From Modestobacter italicus (lineage in GTDB: Bacteria > Actinomycetota > Actinomycetes > Mycobacteriales > Geodermatophilaceae), in the NCBI RefSeq assembly GCF_019799965.1, contig NZ_JABGCJ010000004.1, positions 186,001 through 250,000 on the forward strand: a stretch of DNA of 64,000 nucleotides, in the 5' to 3' direction. Position numbers and translations under genes: made by a program. Positions 42,038 through 50,295 of the stretch are shown piece after piece; within the stretch, counting starts at the first letter, position 1; each line of letters begins with the position of its first letter. The notes under the pieces are model-generated. The model did not search any database. It saw only the letters and a program-made list of their open reading frames with translations, and was not told the origin of the DNA.

Positions 42038-42643
42038 CTAGATCCAGCCGTGCCGGCGCGCGGCCTCCACGGCGGCGTGCCGGTTCGGCGCACCCAGCTT
42101 CGCGGCGGCCGCCGAGAGGTAGTTGCGCACCGTCCCGGCCGACAGGTGCGCCCGGGTGGCGATCTCCTCCACCGGCGCCCCTCCGGCGGCGAGCTCCAGG
42201 ACGTCGGCCTCCCGCGGCGTGAGCGGGCTGTCGCCGGCGCTGATCGCCTCGGCCGCCAGCTCCGGGTCCACGTAGCGGCCACCGCGGTGCACCGTGCGCA
42301 CCACCTCGGTCAGCACGGCGGCGCTGACCGTCTTGGGCAGGAACCCGCGCACCCCCGCCTCCAGCGCCCGCTTCAGGTGCCCGGGACGGCCGTGGCCGGT
42401 GACGATGACCAGCCCGCAGCCGGGCAGCACCGTGCTCAGCTCCCCGGCGACGCTGATCCCGTCGCGGTCGGGCATCTGCAGGTCCAGCACGGCGACGTCC
42501 GGGCCCTGCGCCCGCGCCATCGCGAGCGCCTCGGCGCCGGACGACGCCTGGGCGACCACCTCGAGGTCGTCCTCCAGCCCGAGCAGGGCGGCGAAGGCGG
42601 AGCGCACCAGGTTCTCGTCGTCGGCCAGCAGCACCCGGATCAC
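42038..42643 (-). CDS. NarL/FixJ-type response regulator
   Basis: This 201-residue two-component regulator has a receiver domain with DDE acid pocket (LLADDENLVRSAF), phospho-acceptor Asp in DVAVLDLQMPDRDG and Lys in GFLPKTVSAAVL. A LuxR-type helix-turn-helix follows (LTPREADVLELAAGGAPVEE, then GTVRNYLSAAAAKLG). I placed the start at the GTG with GGGGGAG upstream; a GTG six codons earlier would overlap the kinase stop as GTGA and is nearly as good. It pairs with the histidine kinase directly upstream and probably controls the ABC transporter genes ahead of it in the same operon. Confidence 0.9.
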   Translation of the reverse strand: MIRVLLADDENLVRSAFAALLGLEDDLEVVAQASSGAEALAMARAQGPDVAVLDLQMPDRDGISVAGELSTVLPGCGLVIVTGHGRPGHLKRALEAGVRGFLPKTVSAAVLTEVVRTVHRGGRYVDPELAAEAISAGDSPLTPREADVLELAAGGAPVEEIATRAHLSAGTVRNYLSAAAAKLGAPNRHAAVEAARRHGWI

Positions 42644-42657
42644 GCCGCTCCCCCCGG

Positions 42658-43884
42658 TCACGTCGTGCCCCCGTCCGGCAGTGTGGCGGTGAGGCAGAAC
42701 CGGTCGCCGTCCCGGGCGGTGTCCAGCGACCCGCCGGCGCCGGCCAGCCGCTCACGCAGCCCGGCCAGGCCACTCCCCGGCCCGGCGCCGCCGGTGGACC
42801 CGGCCGGCACCCCGTCGTTGGTCACCGTCAACCGGACCTCCCCGCCTCCGCGCGCCAGCACGATCGCGCACTCGCCGGCCACGCTGTGCCGCAGCACGTT
42901 GGTCACCGCCTCGCGGACCACCCAGCCCAGCGCTGCCTGTACCGGCTCGGGCAGCGAGCCGGCGTCGTCCTCACCCTGCACCGTGCAGGCCACCCCAGCC
43001 GCGCGCAGCACCGAGCGGGCCCCGGCCAGCTCGCTGGTCAGGTCGGTGCTGCGGTAGCCGCGGACCACCTCGCGCACCTCCCGCAGCGACTCCTCGGCGA
43101 GCCGGTGGATGTCCGCCACCTCGTCGGCCGCCTCCGGCCGGGACCGGCGGACCAGCTCACCGGCCAGCTGGCTCTTCACCGCGATCGCCGACAGGTTGCG
43201 GCCCATCACGTCGTGCAGGTCCCGGGCGAACCGCAGCCGCTCCTCGGCCACCGCCAGCTGCAGCTGCACCCCCCGGGTGCGGTCCATCTCCACCACCACG
43301 TCCAGCACCCAGACGGAGAACCGGAAGGCCAGGACGACGCCGAGCGCCGCCACCGTCAGGGCGAGACCCTGCGCGGCGGCCGCGGCCGCCGGGCTGCCGG
43401 CGAGGTGGCTGGCGAACCCGCTCAGCACGCCGATCGTGACCGCGTGCGGGCTGAGCTGCCGGGTGGTCCAGGCCGTGGAGCACGCCGTCAGCACCATCCC
43501 CAGCGGCAGCGCCACCGACCAGGGGACGGCGGCGTTCAGCTCCTGCCCGTCGCTGCTGAAGGCCCAGACCCCGGCGGCGGCGGTCACGCCGGCGGCGGTG
43601 AACGCGGCGAGCACCGGACCGGGGGGCAGCTCGTCGCCGCGGCGGTGCGCGGCGAACCCGCTGCGGGTCACCACGATGCCCCCGGCCGCGGTGGCGACCG
43701 AACCGGCCAGGAACAGCGTCACGGGCAACCGCGGCGCCGGGCCGGCCGCCGAGCCCAGCACGGCGAGTGCGAGCAGCGGGAGCATCGCCAGGTACCCGTA
43801 GAACGACCAGCGTGTGTAGAGGTCCAGCCGCTGCGGGGCGCTGCGGCTCCTCCACCAGCGCGAGACGGTCGGCACGGCGGTCAT
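42658..43884 (-). CDS. Sensor histidine kinase (NarL-type, HisKA_3)
   Basis: This 408-residue membrane kinase has about six N-terminal helices (20-190) without a large sensor loop. The dimerisation/phospho-acceptor motif is RFARDLHDVMGRNLSAIAVK (His about 223), and the ATPase part has WVVREAVTNVLRHSVAG (N box) and GSGLAGLRERLAGAGG (G box). This layout (DesK/LiaS-like) typically senses membrane or cell-envelope stress. It lies between an ABC permease and its response regulator on the minus strand, giving a transporter-sensor operon. Confidence 0.9.
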   Translation of the reverse strand: MTAVPTVSRWWRSRSAPQRLDLYTRWSFYGYLAMLPLLALAVLGSAAGPAPRLPVTLFLAGSVATAAGGIVVTRSGFAAHRRGDELPPGPVLAAFTAAGVTAAAGVWAFSSDGQELNAAVPWSVALPLGMVLTACSTAWTTRQLSPHAVTIGVLSGFASHLAGSPAAAAAAQGLALTVAALGVVLAFRFSVWVLDVVVEMDRTRGVQLQLAVAEERLRFARDLHDVMGRNLSAIAVKSQLAGELVRRSRPEAADEVADIHRLAEESLREVREVVRGYRSTDLTSELAGARSVLRAAGVACTVQGEDDAGSLPEPVQAALGWVVREAVTNVLRHSVAGECAIVLARGGGEVRLTVTNDGVPAGSTGGAGPGSGLAGLRERLAGAGGSLDTARDGDRFCLTATLPDGGTT

Positions 43885-43937
43885 GCTGCCGTACCGCTCG
43901 GGCCGGCTCCGGCGCCCCGGCGCGGGCACCGACCGGC

Positions 43938-44762
43938 TCAGCGGCGGGGTGCCCACCGGAACCACCGGACGGCGGCGAGCGTGCCCAGCGCCAGCCACCC
44001 GGCCAGCACGGCGAGCGGGAGGAGCGCGGCGGCCCAGGCCGCACCGCCGTCGACCAGCCTGCCGTCCCAGGTCACCCCGCCCAGGCCCAGCTGCAGCAGC
44101 TCGACGACCGGGGTCACCGGCAGGAACCGGGCGACCGCTGCCAGCGCGTCGGGGAACGCGCTGAGCGGGGTGATCAGGCCGGACAGCGCCGTCGTGGGGA
44201 GCACCAGCGGCAGGGTGGTGATCTGCGCGCTCTCCGCCGTCCGGGTGAAGGCCGTGCTCACCGCGGCCAGCACCGTCATGAGCGCGGCTCCGCCGAGCAC
44301 AGCGATCAGCGGCAGCACAGGGTCCACCGGCGCGCTCCACTCCCCGATGGCCACCACGCCGGCCGCGACGAGAACGATCTGGCCGAGGGTGACGAGCAGG
44401 GTGGGGGCCGCGGTGCCGAGCAGCACCTCGGGCCCGGTCAGCTCACCGGTGCGCATCCGCTGCAGCACCAGCTCCTCGCGGCGGGCCACGTAGGTGGTGA
44501 CCAGGTTGTAGTAGGTCAGGAAGACCAGCGTCACGCCGACGCCGGTGAGGATGAGCTGCGGCCCCAGCGGGACGTCGCTGGACAGGCCCAGCGCCGGGAC
44601 GGCGGCCACCAGCAACAGCGGCACGACGACGGAGTTCACCAGCGCGGTGCGGTTGCGCAGGAACAGCCGGTTCTCCCCGGCGGCCAGGGCGGCGACGCGG
44701 CGCACCCGGCTGGGTGGGGCGACGGTGCGGACGGGGGCGGTCGGGGCGGTCGATGCGGTCAT
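43938..44762 (-). CDS. ABC-2-type transporter permease
   Basis: This 274-residue membrane protein has six helices. ENRLFLRNRTALVNSVVVPLLL at the start and the final-third stretch TALSGLITPLSAFPDALAA are typical of ABC-2 exporters for drugs, lipids or antibiotics. The ATG has GAGAGG upstream. It follows the ATPase gene after 46 bp and precedes the sensor kinase, the usual order of exporters under their own two-component system. Confidence 0.88.
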   Translation of the reverse strand: MTASTAPTAPVRTVAPPSRVRRVAALAAGENRLFLRNRTALVNSVVVPLLLVAAVPALGLSSDVPLGPQLILTGVGVTLVFLTYYNLVTTYVARREELVLQRMRTGELTGPEVLLGTAAPTLLVTLGQIVLVAAGVVAIGEWSAPVDPVLPLIAVLGGAALMTVLAAVSTAFTRTAESAQITTLPLVLPTTALSGLITPLSAFPDALAAVARFLPVTPVVELLQLGLGGVTWDGRLVDGGAAWAAALLPLAVLAGWLALGTLAAVRWFRWAPRR

Positions 44763-44808
44763 GGCGGGGTCCTCTCGGAGCGGGTGGCGGGCTTCGGGCC
44801 GGTGGACA

Positions 44809-45756
44809 TCAGGGGGTCTCGGCGCCGGCGGCGACGGCGAGGAAGGCCTGCTCGAGCGAGGCGGCCCGGGCGTCGAGCGCCCGCAGCACCACCCGGTGCT
44901 CGGCGGCCCAGGCCAGCAGCTCGGCGAGCACCGGCTGCAGGGCGCGGGTGTGCCACTCCATGCGCGGCCGCTCGGCGACCACCTGGACGCCGGCCGGCCG
45001 CGGCGGCTCGGGGGCGTCCTGGTCGAGGGTGAACCGGATGGTGGCCGGCTGGGTCTCGGCGATCTCCTCCTGTGTCCCGGCCAGCACGATCTGCCCGTCG
45101 CGCAGCACCGCGACCCGGTCGGCCAGCTCCTCGGCCTCCTCCAGGTGGTGCGTGGTGAGCACCACGGCGGCGCCGCCGGCGACCAGGTCGTGCACCAGCC
45201 GCCAGACCTGCCGCCGGCTCTCCGGGTCCAGCCCGGTGGTCGGTTCGTCGAGCACGACCACGTCCGGGCGGCCGAGCAGCGCCAGGGCCAGGTCGAGCCG
45301 GCGCCGCTCCCCGCCGGACAGGCTGCGCACCCGGACGTCGGCGCGGCCGGTCAGCTGCACCTGCGCCAGGGCCTCGTCGACCGGGCGGGGGTCGGTGAGG
45401 GTGCCGGCCCAGGTGCGGAGGGTCTCGGCGACGGTCAGGTCACCGGGCAGACCACTGAACTGCAGCAGCACGCCCAGCCGCGGCCGTACCCGGGCCCGGT
45501 CGCGCACGGGGTCGGCGCCCAGGACTCGGACCGAGCCCCCGCCTGCCGGGGCGAGGCCCTCCAGCACCTCCAGGGCCGAGGTCTTGCCGGCCCCGTTGAC
45601 CCCGAGCAGGGCGAAGACCTCGCCGGGCTGCACCTCGAAGGAGATGCCGCGGACCGCCTCGAAGTCACCGTAGCTGCGCCGCAGGTCGCGCACCTCGATC
45701 GCCGGGGCGGCCTCGGTCTGGACACGGGTGGGCGCGGGCGGGGCAGTGGGCTGCAC
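44809..45756 (-). CDS. ABC transporter ATP-binding protein (exporter type)
   Basis: This 315-residue DrrA/CcmA-like ATPase has Walker A GVNGAGKTSAL (about 51-61), a Q-loop near LGVLLQFSGLPG, signature LSGGERRRLDLALALLG, Walker B VVVLDEPTTGLDPESRRQV and switch His in LTTHHLEEAEELADR. A C-terminal domain of about 85 residues follows. The GTG start (MQPTAPPAPT) was chosen for its GAGGAGG ribosome site over a 43-codon longer form. It is the first gene of an operon with permease, sensor kinase and regulator; the substrate is probably an antimicrobial or lipid. Confidence 0.92.
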   Translation of the reverse strand: MQPTAPPAPTRVQTEAAPAIEVRDLRRSYGDFEAVRGISFEVQPGEVFALLGVNGAGKTSALEVLEGLAPAGGGSVRVLGADPVRDRARVRPRLGVLLQFSGLPGDLTVAETLRTWAGTLTDPRPVDEALAQVQLTGRADVRVRSLSGGERRRLDLALALLGRPDVVVLDEPTTGLDPESRRQVWRLVHDLVAGGAAVVLTTHHLEEAEELADRVAVLRDGQIVLAGTQEEIAETQPATIRFTLDQDAPEPPRPAGVQVVAERPRMEWHTRALQPVLAELLAWAAEHRVVLRALDARAASLEQAFLAVAAGAETP

Positions 45757-45932
45757 GGGGACCTCCTCGGCGCGCCGCCGGCCACCGTCGGGCCGGTCCG
45801 TCGGACGCACCCCTGACGGTGCCGCCCCGGACCGGCCGGCACAGGTGCCTGCCGTCACCTCTTCCCGGCGCCACTGCACGGCCACCCCGTGACACGTGTC
45901 ATGGCCGGCAGGTGCCCACCTACCCTGGGCCG

Positions 45933-46874
45933 GTGCTCCCGCTCGTCCACACAGCGTCGACCGCCCTGCCCGGGGCGCCGACCGCCCTGCCCGAGGCGGA
46001 GTGGACGGCGCGGGCCGCGGCGCACGAGCAGCGGATGGACCGCTGGCTGGTGCCGCACCGGGAGCGCCGCCGGGCCGGGGTCGCCCACCCGGTGCACGAC
46101 TTCCTGTTCACCTACTACTCCGAGACGCCGGGCCGACTGCGGCGCTGGCACCCAGGCGTCGGCACCGCGCTGACCGGCGCACCCGCCGCCGACCGGCTGG
46201 CCTGGCCGTTCTACGCCGAGGTCGACGCGCTCACCGCCGACGGCCGGACCGTGCGCGCGGTGGGCCTGGACCTGCCGGCCTTCCTGGCCAAGCGGCGGGC
46301 CTCGGTCGGCTGGATCGAGGGCCTGCTGCGCGGCACCGCGGCCCGCCCCGGCCAGTTCGGCTGCTTCGGCATGCACGAGTGGGCGATGCTCTACCGCCCG
46401 GGCGCCGGCGAGGTGCGGCACGAGCAGCTGCCGCTGCGACTGGGGCAGGCCGGCACCGACGCCGTCGTCGAGCAGCACAAGGTGCAGTGCAGCCACATCG
46501 ACGCGTTCCGCTTCTTCACCCGGGCCGCCGAGCCGCGCAACGCGCTCCGCCCGACCCGGGAGACCCAGCAGCAGCTGGAGCAGCCGGGCTGCCTGCACGC
46601 GACGATGGACCTGTTCAAGTGGGCCTACAAGCTCACCCCAGCGGTGCCCGGTGACCTGCTGGCCGACTGCTTCGCCCTCGCCGCCGACGTCCGGGAGCTG
46701 GACATGCGGGCCTCCCCCTACGACCTGCGGGCGCACGGGTACGCGCCGGTCGCGGTGGAGACGGCCGAGGGCAAGGCCGAGTACGTGGCCGCCCAGCGCG
46801 GCTTCGCCGCCCGCGGCGCGGTGCTCCGGGAACGGCTGCTCGGCGTGTGCGACGAGCTGCTCGGCGCGGCCTGA
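45933..46874 (+). CDS. Conserved actinobacterial protein, often labelled 3-methyladenine DNA glycosylase
   Basis: This 313-residue protein belongs to a family I recognise from DFLFTYYSETPGRLRRWHPG (about 48-67), QFGCFGMHEWAMLYR and KVQCSHIDAFRFFT. Database entries commonly call it 3-methyladenine DNA glycosylase. I see neither the HhH-GPD motif of AlkA/Tag nor an AAG-type fold signature, so the enzyme name rests on transferred annotation. Invariant His, Glu, Cys and Tyr residues suggest an enzyme. The start is a GTG just after the transporter promoter region; the next gene is a phosphatase. Confidence 0.7.
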   Translation: MLPLVHTASTALPGAPTALPEAEWTARAAAHEQRMDRWLVPHRERRRAGVAHPVHDFLFTYYSETPGRLRRWHPGVGTALTGAPAADRLAWPFYAEVDALTADGRTVRAVGLDLPAFLAKRRASVGWIEGLLRGTAARPGQFGCFGMHEWAMLYRPGAGEVRHEQLPLRLGQAGTDAVVEQHKVQCSHIDAFRFFTRAAEPRNALRPTRETQQQLEQPGCLHATMDLFKWAYKLTPAVPGDLLADCFALAADVRELDMRASPYDLRAHGYAPVAVETAEGKAEYVAAQRGFAARGAVLRERLLGVCDELLGAA

Positions 46875-46891
46875 CGTCGTACGGTCGAGGC

Positions 46892-47731
46892 GTGACGTCG
46901 ACCCGCACCGACCGCTGGCTGCACCTGGACGGGACCACCAACACCCGCGACCTGGGCGGGCTGCCGACCACCGACGGCGGGACGACGCAGTTCGGGCGGG
47001 TCCTGCGCAGCGACAACCTGCAGACCCTGAGCGAGGCCGACGTCGCGGCGCTGGTCGAGGAGGTCGGCCTCACCGAGGTCGTCGACCTGCGCACCACCGC
47101 GGAGATCCTGCTGGAGGGCCGCAGCCCGCTCCGGGACGTCGACACCGTCGTCCACCGGCACTTCACCCTGCTGCCCGAGCGGGGCCGGCGCACCGACGTC
47201 TTCGCCGCCGAGGAGAGCGACGAGGAGGTGCGGGCGCAGTTGCCGGCCGACTGGGCGGAGTCGCTGCTCCCCCGCCAGGTCGCCCCGGGGGACGAGGGCG
47301 AGCCGCCCGCCGTCCGCTCCTACCTGGGGTACCTCACCGACGGCACCGAGAACGTGCTCGCCGCGCTGCGCTCCCTGGCCACCGGCGGACCCGGCGCGGC
47401 CGTGGTGCACTGCGCCGCCGGCAAGGACCGCACCGGCGTGGTCTGTGCCCTCGCCCTGGCGGTGGCCGGGGTGACCCCGGAGGCGATCATCGCCGACTAC
47501 GCCCAGACCGCCGAGGTCATCGACGCGCTCGTCGCCAAGCTGGCCAGCAGCCCCACCTACGCCGAGGACATGACCCGGCGTGACGTGGCCAGCCACACCC
47601 CGCGGGCGGAGTCGATGCGACGCGTCCTGGAGCTGCTCGACGAACGCTGGGGCGGTCCGGTCGGCTGGCTGGAGCAGCACGGCTTCGGAGCCGAGGAACA
47701 GGCCGCGCTCCGCGCCCGCCTCCGCGACTGA
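46892..47731 (+). CDS. PtpB-like tyrosine phosphatase
   Basis: This 279-residue protein-tyrosine/lipid phosphatase has the P-loop HCAAGKDRTG with catalytic Cys174 and Arg180. This CxxGKDRT form is that of Mycobacterium tuberculosis PtpB and related triple-specificity phosphatases. NTRDLGGLPTTDGG and GRVLRSDNLQTLSEAD near the start are also family motifs. An acidic Glu/Asp loop (about 106-114) precedes the catalytic half. There is no signal peptide. The physiological substrate is unknown. It lies 17 bp after the previous gene and is followed at once by an A-bulged hairpin. Confidence 0.9.
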   Translation: MTSTRTDRWLHLDGTTNTRDLGGLPTTDGGTTQFGRVLRSDNLQTLSEADVAALVEEVGLTEVVDLRTTAEILLEGRSPLRDVDTVVHRHFTLLPERGRRTDVFAAEESDEEVRAQLPADWAESLLPRQVAPGDEGEPPAVRSYLGYLTDGTENVLAALRSLATGGPGAAVVHCAAGKDRTGVVCALALAVAGVTPEAIIADYAQTAEVIDALVAKLASSPTYAEDMTRRDVASHTPRAESMRRVLELLDERWGGPVGWLEQHGFGAEEQAALRARLRD

Positions 47732-47785
47732 GGAGGACCGTCCTCCTCACCCCTCGCGAGCTCGGGCGAGCCCCTGGACGGGGCC
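47732..47785. terminator. A-bulged 'GGACC' hairpin, copy 6
   Basis: The left arm GGACCGTCC and right arm GGACGGGGCC keep the A bulge; the left arm has lost two C's relative to copy 1. The centre CACCCCTCGCGAGCTCGGGCGAG is nearly the same as in copy 2 (positions 47749-47771). Confidence 0.55.
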
Positions 47786-47829
47786 GCAGGTCGGCGACGA
47801 CGCGCAACGCATGCCCCCGGACAGCAGAG

Positions 47830-47859
47830 GACCCCGGCTCCCTGAGGGAGTCCGGGGTC
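47830..47859. terminator. Hairpin ahead of the small minus-strand gene's 3' end
   Basis: The stem is GACCCCGG-CTCCC / GGGAG-T-CCGGGGTC with a three-base loop and one bulged T. It serves as terminator for the 51-residue minus-strand gene and possibly for the phosphatase. Confidence 0.6.
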
Positions 47860-47905
47860 GCGGTGCGTTCCTGTGCTCGCCCTCGTCGTCGAGGGCGGGG
47901 GTCGA

Positions 47906-48061
47906 TCAGCGCAGGACGTTGGTGAACTGGCTGCTGTTGGCCAGGGTCAGCAGCTCGTCGCGCATGGCGGGGCTGCTGGTGCGGGCGACGGCGGCGCTGA
48001 GGGCCCGCCGCGTACGCGACGCCTGCCGACGCTGACGCCAGCTGGAGGTCACGCTGCTCAT
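47906..48061 (-). CDS. Small basic conserved-looking protein
   Basis: This 51-residue protein is Arg/Ser-rich in its first half (SSWRQRRQASRTRRALSAA) and ends in a helical AMRDELLTLANSSQFTNVLR. It has a proper ribosome site (GAAGAAGG), its own promoter (TTGCGC-N17-TAACAC) and a terminator hairpin after it, so it is very probably expressed although too short for many gene finders. I do not know a family. The basic first half could bind nucleic acid, which is only an inference. Confidence 0.62.
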   Translation of the reverse strand: MSSVTSSWRQRRQASRTRRALSAAVARTSSPAMRDELLTLANSSQFTNVLR

Positions 48062-48092
48062 GTCACTGCCTTCTTCCGGTGGTCCCGAGTGG

Positions 48093-48121
48093 GTGTTACA
48101 CCTGCATTAAACCAGGCGCAA
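48093..48121 (-). promoter_or_regulatory. Promoter of the small 51-residue gene
   Basis: TTGCGC and TAACAC are separated by 17 bp in one of the most AT-rich spots of the window. The -10 box lies about 32 bp ahead of the ATG. Confidence 0.45.
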
Positions 48122-48288
48122 CGGCTTCTATTCCATCGGATCCAAGGTCGTGTCGCTGAAGGTTCCGACGGATTCTTCACCCGAAGGGGGTATCGGCCAT
48201 CGATCCGTCACCTGAGGGTCACTTGTCCAGCACCTACGCAGTGCAGTCGGTCACCTCGGCTGGGTGAACGCACCCGCATCCCGGACAC
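48122..48288. other. Non-coding stretch
   Basis: This stretch is less GC-rich than its surroundings (for example CTTCTATTCCATCGGATC and TTCACCCGAAGGGGGTATCG). I see no gene, repeat or clear regulatory palindrome in it. Confidence 0.35.
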
Positions 48289-48328
48289 GACGACGCCCCG
48301 CCGGTCCATCGACCGACGGGGCGTCGTC
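48289..48328 (-). terminator. Terminator hairpin of ptsI
   Basis: GACGACGCCCCG and CGGGGCGTCGTC pair perfectly over 12 bp, and CGGTC/GACCG extends the stem inward. It lies 38 bp beyond the ptsI stop. Confidence 0.65.
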
Positions 48329-48366
48329 CTGGTGCAGCGTCCGGGCCCGGCACGCCGGGCGGGACG

Positions 48367-50064
48367 TCAGGAGGCGGCGGCGAGCACCTCGCGCACCGCG
48401 GCGCGTGCGGACGCCGGGTCCGCGGCGGCCAGCGCCGCCTCGGCGGCCCGCTGACAGGTGGCCAGGTCGACCGTCGCCAGCCGGGCGCCGACCCCGGCGA
48501 CCGAGCTGGCCGCGCAGGACAGCGAGGTGATCCCCATGCCGACCAGGACGCAGGCCAGCACCGGGTCCGCGGCCGCCTCGCCGCAGACGCCCACCGGCTT
48601 GCCCGCCCGCTGCCCCGCGGCGGCCGTGGCCTGCACCAGCGCCAGCAGCGCCGGCTGCCAGGGGTCGGTCAGGTCGGCCAGGTCCGCCGACAGCCGGTCG
48701 GCGGCCAGCGTGTACTGCGACAGGTCGTTGGTGCCGATGGACAGGAAGTCCAGGTGCTCGAGGAACCGGTCGGCCAGCACGGCGACCGAGGGCACCTCGA
48801 CCATCACGCCGGGGACCATGCCCCGCTCCCGCACCTGCGCGGCGAAGTCCGCGGCCTCGGCCACGGTGGCCACCATCGGCGCCATCACCCACGGCTGCGC
48901 GCCGGTCTCCCGGGCGGCCTGGGCGACGGCGTCCAGCTGGCGGGTGAGCAGGCCCGGGTCGCGACGGGCGGTGCGCAGCCCCCGGACGCCGAGGGCCGGG
49001 TTCGCCTCGTCCGGCGGGGTGGCGAAGGGCAGCGGCTTGTCCGAGCCGGCGTCCAGGGTGCGCAGCACGACCTTGCCGCCGGGGAAGGCGGCGAACACGT
49101 CGGCGTAGATGCCGGCCTGCTCCTCGACCGAGGGCTCCTCGCTGCGGCCGAAGAAGGCGAGCTCGGTGCGCAGCAGCCCGACACCCTCGGCGCGGGCGGC
49201 CGCGGCGGCCCGCGCCCCGGCGCCGTCCTGCACGTTGGCCAGCACGGCGACGGCGTGGCCGTCGCGAGTCGCGCCGGGGCCGCGGTACCCGGCCAGCGCG
49301 GCCGCCGCCTCCCGGGACGCGGCGACCCGGGAGGCGGCCTCCTCGGGCTCGGGGTCGACGGTGACCGTGCCGTGCTCGCCGTCCACCAGGACCACCGCGC
49401 CCTCGGGGACGTCGCCCAGCCCGCCGACGCCGACCACGCAGGGCAGGCCGAGCTGCCGGGCGATGATCGCGGTGTGGCTGGTCGCCCCGCCGAGCCGGGT
49501 GGCCAGGGCGACGATCCGGGTCGGGTCCAGGCCAGCGGTGTCGGCCGGGGCCAGGTCGTCGGCGAGCAGCACCGACGGGGTCTCCGGCGCCGGCACGCCG
49601 GGCTCGCCCTGACCGGTCAGCTCCGCGACGATCCGGTTGCGGACGTCGCGGACGTCGGTGGCCCGCTCGGCCATCACGCCGCCCAGGCTGCTGAACAGCT
49701 CGACGAACTGCTCCGCGGCCCCGACCGTGGCGGCCTCGGCGGAGGCGCCGTCGCCGATGCGCTGCTCGACGGTGGACAGCAGCCCGCGGTCCCGGGCCAG
49801 CTGCGCGGTGGTGTTCAGCACCTCGGCGCTGACCCCGGTGGCCGCGGCGGCACGCGCCGCCAGCCGCTCGGCGACCGCATCGGCGGCCGCGGCGAACCGG
49901 TCCTTCTCGGCCGCCCGCTGGTCCTCCGGGACGACCGGGCCGTCGGCCGGGGGCAGCTCGATCTCACCGACGGGGCGGACGACGGGCCCGACGGCGACCC
50001 CGGGCACCACCGGCGTGCCGGTCAGCACGCTCTCCTGGCTGAGGGCGGTCGGGGTGCTGGACAT
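48367..50064 (-). CDS. ptsI: PTS enzyme I (PEP-protein phosphotransferase)
   Basis: This is the general PTS enzyme that transfers phosphate from PEP to HPr. It has 565 residues. The active histidine is about His197 in GGATSHTAIIARQLGLPCVV. PEP-binding motifs are GVGLLRTELAF, TLDAGSDKPLPF, VMVEVPSVAVLAD and FLSIGTNDLSQYTLAADR, with the conserved Cys in PVGVCGEAAADP. The start MSSTPTALSQ has GAGG upstream. It is divergent from fruR-fruK-fruA-ptsH; the 231-bp region between holds possible FruR sites. It would also energise DhaM. Confidence 0.96.
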   Translation of the reverse strand: MSSTPTALSQESVLTGTPVVPGVAVGPVVRPVGEIELPPADGPVVPEDQRAAEKDRFAAAADAVAERLAARAAAATGVSAEVLNTTAQLARDRGLLSTVEQRIGDGASAEAATVGAAEQFVELFSSLGGVMAERATDVRDVRNRIVAELTGQGEPGVPAPETPSVLLADDLAPADTAGLDPTRIVALATRLGGATSHTAIIARQLGLPCVVGVGGLGDVPEGAVVLVDGEHGTVTVDPEPEEAASRVAASREAAAALAGYRGPGATRDGHAVAVLANVQDGAGARAAAAARAEGVGLLRTELAFFGRSEEPSVEEQAGIYADVFAAFPGGKVVLRTLDAGSDKPLPFATPPDEANPALGVRGLRTARRDPGLLTRQLDAVAQAARETGAQPWVMAPMVATVAEAADFAAQVRERGMVPGVMVEVPSVAVLADRFLEHLDFLSIGTNDLSQYTLAADRLSADLADLTDPWQPALLALVQATAAAGQRAGKPVGVCGEAAADPVLACVLVGMGITSLSCAASSVAGVGARLATVDLATCQRAAEAALAAADPASARAAVREVLAAAS

Positions 50065-50163
50065 GGAGGCCTCACTGTCTGCTCGGACCCGCGGGCTCGG
50101 CGGGGACCGGGCTCGTCGTGGGGGTGGCGGTGGGAAGACTGTCGCAGCGACGATGATGCGGTC

Positions 50164-50179
50164 GGTGACCAGGGTCACC
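50164..50179. promoter_or_regulatory. Palindrome in the ptsI-fruR control region
   Basis: GGTGACC-AG-GGTCACC is a perfect 7-bp inverted repeat in the ptsI leader side of the divergent promoter region. A smaller TTGAC-TT-GTCAA lies at 50188-50199. The binding factor is unknown. Confidence 0.35.
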
Positions 50180-50212
50180 AGCGAGGCTTGACTTGTCAAC
50201 TGATCCCACGTA

Positions 50213-50227
50213 GAACAACAGGAACAA
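50213..50227. promoter_or_regulatory. Possible FruR (DeoR-type) direct-repeat operator
   Basis: GAACAA occurs twice, nine bases apart (TTGTTC on the other strand). It sits in the AT-rich middle of the ptsI-fruR intergenic region. DeoR-type sugar regulators often use short T/G-rich direct repeats of this sort (for example TGTTTG for SugR). The match is suggestive only. Confidence 0.35.
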
Positions 50228-50295
50228 AGCCCAGATGCCACACAGTCGGGCACAGGATCGCAAACCCGCACTGCGACGTTGCTCAGGGGGTGACC

